55,669 bases of DNA from Flavobacteriales bacterium (GTDB lineage: Bacteria; Bacteroidota; Bacteroidia; Flavobacteriales_D; Crocinitomicaceae): the NCBI GenBank assembly GCA_947488235.1, contig CANLAQ010000014.1, positions 1 to 55,669 on the forward strand, read 5' to 3'. Positions 52,580-55,669 of this stretch are shown piece by piece (within the stretch, counting starts at the first letter, position 1; the number at the start of each line of letters is the position of its first letter). The position numbers were made by a program, and so were the translations under genes. Under the pieces are notes generated by a model that did no database searches, was not told the DNA's origin, and saw only the letters and a program-made list of their open reading frames with translations.

Positions 52580-53722
52580 CTAGTCAACAAACTCAACCAA
52601 TTCCCGATTCAATAAAATCTTATGGGTTCCATGAGGGGTGAAGGTGATACTATAATCTTTTGCTTGTTCTTCACCTACCGCATGTTTGAATTTCGCTCGA
52701 ATTCTAGCCATTACTTCATTCATGTTATTATCTGTTATGTCTACCAAAAGATTAATTGCTTGATCAATTAATTCATTGGTTGCCTGATTGCTAATCTGAG
52801 CATAATAGGATCTCAGTTCGGTTTTATAATCGATGAGGTAACTGCGTTGAATTCCTTCTGGATGATTCAAATACAGCAAATAAAGTGCTCTTTCTTTTGG
52901 ATTGAGGTTGATTTGTAAATCTCCCAAATCAGTCAAGTAGATGGTTTTACTCATTCCTCTGATTTCCATTTTACTCAAACGCATTAGTAAATGCGAACGC
53001 TGACGAAACATAATATTGTCCCTGAGTCCATCCATGATATCAAACAATTGACGCAGATGTGTCTTGATCGCATCACGCTTTTCTAAAATCCCAAGGCATT
53101 CAGGACATAGGTCAGCCGTGCGCATTTTCAGGACAATTTGGGTTTTATCGACGCAAAAATCCATCATACATCCACGAGGTTCCTCGTGCACATGATCCAT
53201 AATGTCATTTTGTTTCTGAAACATCATGCTGCGCAAAAGCCAAGATACAATCTCATAAGTTACCGGAAATCTATCGTCAATGGAATTCCCGAAATACCAA
53301 TCCCAATCATTGGTTTGCACAAAGTAGTTTTTCATGGTTGCATCTACACATCCAAACCAATTCTTGTCATTTGGAACATCATTCAAGAGGATGATGTGAT
53401 CGTTTTCATCTATTTGTTGGTCTCTTCTATATTTTTTACAAACTTCAAATAATTGATCCCACGAAAGAGTTGGTCTCCTGTGAGGAAATGAAATTTCTTT
53501 TTTAGGTTCAAATTCTTCTGAGAATAATCCCATCTGCGGAAATGGCTCCTTAGTTTCAAAGTCCTTCTTCGTGTTATAAATTTCTTCTTGATCAGATTCA
53601 GGCATCAAAATAGGTTCAGAAGGTACAAATTCTATGCTGCCTCTGTATTTTCTTAATAAATTAAGCACATTGTTAAAATCTTCAATGTCATAATTTTTAG
53701 AGCGAATTAAATGTACCTTCAT
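52580..53722 (-). CDS. Uncharacterised protein with a His/Cys (probable zinc) motif
   Basis: A 380-residue protein I cannot assign. Residues 1-110 are charged with no clear domain. Residues about 120-210 form a block with NWFGCVDATMKNYFVQTNDW, then His177/His179, EEPRGCMMDFC (Cys185, Cys190) and RTADLCPECLGIL (Cys206, Cys209), resembling a zinc site. Residues about 265-345 include INLNPKERALYLLYLNHPEG and LIDYKTELRSYY, a segment I associate with uncharacterised Bacteroidota proteins. There is no signal peptide. The VWA gene ends 11 bases before its start, so they are probably one operon. Confidence 0.8.
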   Translation of the reverse strand: MKVHLIRSKNYDIEDFNNVLNLLRKYRGSIEFVPSEPILMPESDQEEIYNTKKDFETKEPFPQMGLFSEEFEPKKEISFPHRRPTLSWDQLFEVCKKYRRDQQIDENDHIILLNDVPNDKNWFGCVDATMKNYFVQTNDWDWYFGNSIDDRFPVTYEIVSWLLRSMMFQKQNDIMDHVHEEPRGCMMDFCVDKTQIVLKMRTADLCPECLGILEKRDAIKTHLRQLFDIMDGLRDNIMFRQRSHLLMRLSKMEIRGMSKTIYLTDLGDLQINLNPKERALYLLYLNHPEGIQRSYLIDYKTELRSYYAQISNQATNELIDQAINLLVDITDNNMNEVMARIRAKFKHAVGEEQAKDYSITFTPHGTHKILLNRELVEFVD

Positions 53723-53733
53723 GAACCTTATTG

Positions 53734-54399
53734 TTAAATTTCTTTCTTTCTTCTTTCTTTTTCCTTAAAAATATCAAAAATATCTCGTTTAAGGTTACCT
53801 GAAGATTTTTCATGTGCATAAGTTCTAATAGAATCGCTCACATCATCCATGAAACCTCTGTATTCACTTTTGCTGAAGTTCATAACATTCTCCTTTCTAA
53901 TATTAAGCATTTTAGAGGTGTGAATGGCATCAAAATCAGCTCCTAAAAAACTAAAAGTCCATTTACCAGTTTCATCTAATTGTTCAATTAATTTGGCAAT
54001 ATCGTGATAGGAATAAAGTCTCGAAGAATTTTCATGACCATCTGTAATAATAACCAATACAATCGATATCTCATCATCACTTAGTGCTGCACCAAATTGT
54101 TTTTTGATCGTATAAATCGATTTCCCTATGGCATCTAATAGGGCAGTAGTTCCACTGGGAAAATAATTTTGGTTGGATAAAGGTTGGATAGCGTCTATCT
54201 GACCAAATTGAATTCGATCTTGAATTTCATTATTAAAAAAGGTAAGTGAGCACAGATACTCTTGATCCGGCAGTTCCTTTTTAAGTTGTTGAATGGTATT
54301 CAACTGCGTGTTAAATCCAGCGACCGTTTGAAGTTCTAATCCTGCCATAGAACCACTTTGATCTACAATAAAGTGGTAAAGTGTTGTTTTGTTTTTCAT
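53734..54399 (-). CDS. VWA (von Willebrand factor A) domain protein
   Basis: A 221-residue cytoplasmic protein that is almost entirely one VWA domain. The metal-ion-dependent adhesion site is complete: DQSGS (Asp13), Thr84 in FPSGTTALLDA, and Asp120 in VIITDGHENSS. VWA proteins usually assemble with a partner, often an AAA ATPase, which is absent here. The next gene downstream (Cys/His protein) starts 11 bases after its stop. Resembles VWA modules of TerY-like or phage-related clusters. Confidence 0.88.
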   Translation of the reverse strand: MKNKTTLYHFIVDQSGSMAGLELQTVAGFNTQLNTIQQLKKELPDQEYLCSLTFFNNEIQDRIQFGQIDAIQPLSNQNYFPSGTTALLDAIGKSIYTIKKQFGAALSDDEISIVLVIITDGHENSSRLYSYHDIAKLIEQLDETGKWTFSFLGADFDAIHTSKMLNIRKENVMNFSKSEYRGFMDDVSDSIRTYAHEKSSGNLKRDIFDIFKEKERRKKEI

Positions 54400-54459
54400 A
54401 ATATATGTTTTTAATGGTTGGTCAAATTTTTCTTCTTTTTAGGTCAGAAAGCTAATTCC

Positions 54460-54471
54460 TGCAAGCTTGCA
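54460..54471. promoter_or_regulatory. 12-base palindrome in the divergent intergenic region
   Basis: TGCAAGCTTGCA is a perfect palindrome between the VWA and deacetylase genes. CTTTGCA at 54503-54509 is the complement of its TGCAAAG edge. Operator function is a guess. Confidence 0.4.
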
Positions 54472-54545
54472 AAGAATAAAATATCCAGTAAAAGCTCGTG
54501 ACCTTTGCAGTGACAAACACAAATTATTAACTAAAAATTCAAGCT

Positions 54546-55508
54546 ATGAGCAACAGGACCAAAAAAATTCTAACCTTTTACACAGACCAACAAGTTTGTA
54601 CTGATCAAATTCAAAATGCTTCTTTTTCAAAATCACCCCTCAAGCCTTATTTGTTGATGCAACGCATAAAAACTAAAGGATTGAATACGATTTTTAAGCG
54701 AAATTCAAATTTTGCTCCCTTTACCAAAGAAGACTTCAAAATCGCTCACACGGAAACCTACATCAATAATTTTTTTCAAGGTGAGGGCAACTATCTGTCC
54801 AATTCACTCCCTTGGTCCAAAAACTTAGTGCACAGTGTCTGTTACACCAATGCCGCACTTTATGAAGCTAAAAAGCACAGCATACTAAATCCGCAAACGG
54901 TTTGCTTTGCTCCAGTTTCAGGAATGCATCATGCACAACCACATCGAGGGAGTGGTTTTTGTACTTTTTCTGGACAAGTAATCTCAGCAATCAAACTATA
55001 CAATGAATTGGGCGTGAGTGGGGCTTATTTTGATCTTGATGGTCACTTTGGAAATAGCATTGAAGACAGCAGAGTTTTTAACCCCATTCTGGACCAAGCA
55101 ATTCCGGTAGGTTGCAACATCAATCCTTACGGCAAAAATGAGGATTATTTAGAATCGTTTAAAGAGGGGTTAAAACATGTGGGGAAACTCATCAAGGCTG
55201 GAAAAATTCACTATGTAGTTTTTGCGCATGGAGCTGATTCGCATGAAGATGATGACATAGGTGGTGGCTGTAACACTAAAAATTGGCTCCTTTGCGCTTC
55301 TATCTTTGCTGATTGGGTGAACGAAATCTCTGAAGAGACGGGCAAATTCCTCCCTGTAACCTTAGCTTTATTTGGTGGTTACCGCGCGGATAATTACAAT
55401 GCTGTACTCGATTTACATATTAAATCGCTCTTGCAATGCGCCAAAACTATTTGCCAAAATGAGGTGAAAAATGAAGTGGTGATAGCAAGAAAATTAGTTC
55501 GAATCTAA
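54546..55508 (+). CDS. Histone-deacetylase-fold (acetylpolyamine/lysine deacetylase-like) protein
   Basis: A 320-residue protein of the HDAC/arginase-like fold. Conserved residues: the His pair in VSGMHHAQPHRGSGFCTFSG (His128/129), the zinc ligands Asp163/165 and His167 in FDLDGHFGNS, and Asp231 in AHGADSHEDDDIGG. FCTFSG replaces the usual FCYFND, and HFG replaces HHG, so it is a divergent member. Substrate is unknown (acetyl-lysine, polyamine or other). It is divergent from the VWA pair. Confidence 0.83.
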   Translation: MSNRTKKILTFYTDQQVCTDQIQNASFSKSPLKPYLLMQRIKTKGLNTIFKRNSNFAPFTKEDFKIAHTETYINNFFQGEGNYLSNSLPWSKNLVHSVCYTNAALYEAKKHSILNPQTVCFAPVSGMHHAQPHRGSGFCTFSGQVISAIKLYNELGVSGAYFDLDGHFGNSIEDSRVFNPILDQAIPVGCNINPYGKNEDYLESFKEGLKHVGKLIKAGKIHYVVFAHGADSHEDDDIGGGCNTKNWLLCASIFADWVNEISEETGKFLPVTLALFGGYRADNYNAVLDLHIKSLLQCAKTICQNEVKNEVVIARKLVRI

Positions 55509-55530
55509 TTTGATTTGGATGATCATTTTC

Positions 55531-55668
55531 TTACTCCGCTTGCGCTATATTTTGAACGCCTTCAAGGAGTATTTCATAATAATTGAAGTCGTTTTTAGTT
55601 GGGTTTTCTTCTTCAATTAAATCAACAATGCAATCTTTTGTGGGAAGGGGCTCAAAATACAGACTGAA
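55531..55668 (-). CDS. C-terminal end of an unidentified gene, cut by the window edge
   Basis: The minus-strand frame is open from the window edge to TAA at 55531-55533 and gives 45 residues ending YYEILLEGVQNIAQAE. The acidic sequence has no feature I recognise. It converges on the deacetylase gene 22 bases after its stop. Confidence 0.55.
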   Translation of the reverse strand, partial: FSLYFEPLPTKDCIVDLIEEENPTKNDFNYYEILLEGVQNIAQAE

Positions 55669-55669
55669 T

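Noticed and set aside
52460..52582. Short plus-strand frame reading through the tandem 12-mers (about 40 codons)
   Set aside because: No start codon or homology; the sequence is better explained as repeats and a tRNA-end copy.

Overview
The window looks like chromosomal DNA of a Bacteroidota bacterium, most likely Flavobacteriales (possibly Crocinitomicaceae-like; the rank is inferred). It is AT-rich. Many genes are preceded by the Bacteroidota promoter form TAnnTTTG, sometimes with TTG 19-22 bases upstream. It carries type IX secretion genes (a PorU-type sortase and a PorV-type protein), a subtilase with a C-terminal T9SS sorting domain, a TonB-dependent receptor, and an ExbB/ExbD/TonB cluster. 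Nearly all of it is a dense housekeeping chromosome. The last ~4 kb, beyond a tRNA-Asp gene, looks accessory.

Layout. 1-8.6 kb: aconitase (cut by the window edge), an RlpA-like protein, a class III CoA transferase, a GNAT acetyltransferase, a secreted subtilase, lptG and tgt. 8.7-15.1 kb: glycosyltransferase / sigma factor / rsmG with overlapping ends, apaG, then folC, tonB, exbD, exbB and a truncated exbB-like gene on the minus strand. 15.1-20.1 kb: nhaD, an amino-acid dehydrogenase, anmK and an acyl-CoA dehydrogenase. 20.1-25.7 kb: a seven-gene minus-strand operon (ECF sigma, crtI, crtB, idi, a pterin synthase, photolyase, BCP-type peroxiredoxin) behind a symmetric four-half-site operator; it reads as a light / photo-oxidative stress operon. 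25.7-29.2 kb: a threonine-dehydrogenase-like SDR, and hmgA-hppD for tyrosine breakdown.

29.2-36.5 kb: frr-pyrH, then tsf-rpsB-rpsI-rplM with a clear promoter, an enoyl-CoA hydratase, a coiled-coil membrane protein, purS and pssA. 36.6-45.4 kb: the porV-like/porU-like pair (probably PorV2/PorU2), a PP2C/SpoIIE phosphatase, lpxD, and an L31 gene. 45.4-51.7 kb: tsaC-like, a LuxR-type response regulator, a TonB-dependent receptor, tRNA-His, a DUF1573 lipoprotein and an MBL-fold hydrolase.

51.8-55.7 kb is the most unusual part. An intact tRNA-Asp gene is followed by a small GIY-YIG nuclease gene, then by a damaged second copy of the tRNA-Asp 3' half carrying a perfect palindrome where the T arm should be, then by tandem 12-mers and a third 17-base tRNA-end copy. 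Directly next to this scar are a minus-strand pair (an unrecognised Cys/His-motif protein and a VWA-domain protein) and a divergent histone-deacetylase-fold gene. I read the tRNA-Asp region as an integration hotspot with a small nuclease-carrying unit, and the three following genes as a candidate uncharacterised cassette. Both readings are inference from layout.
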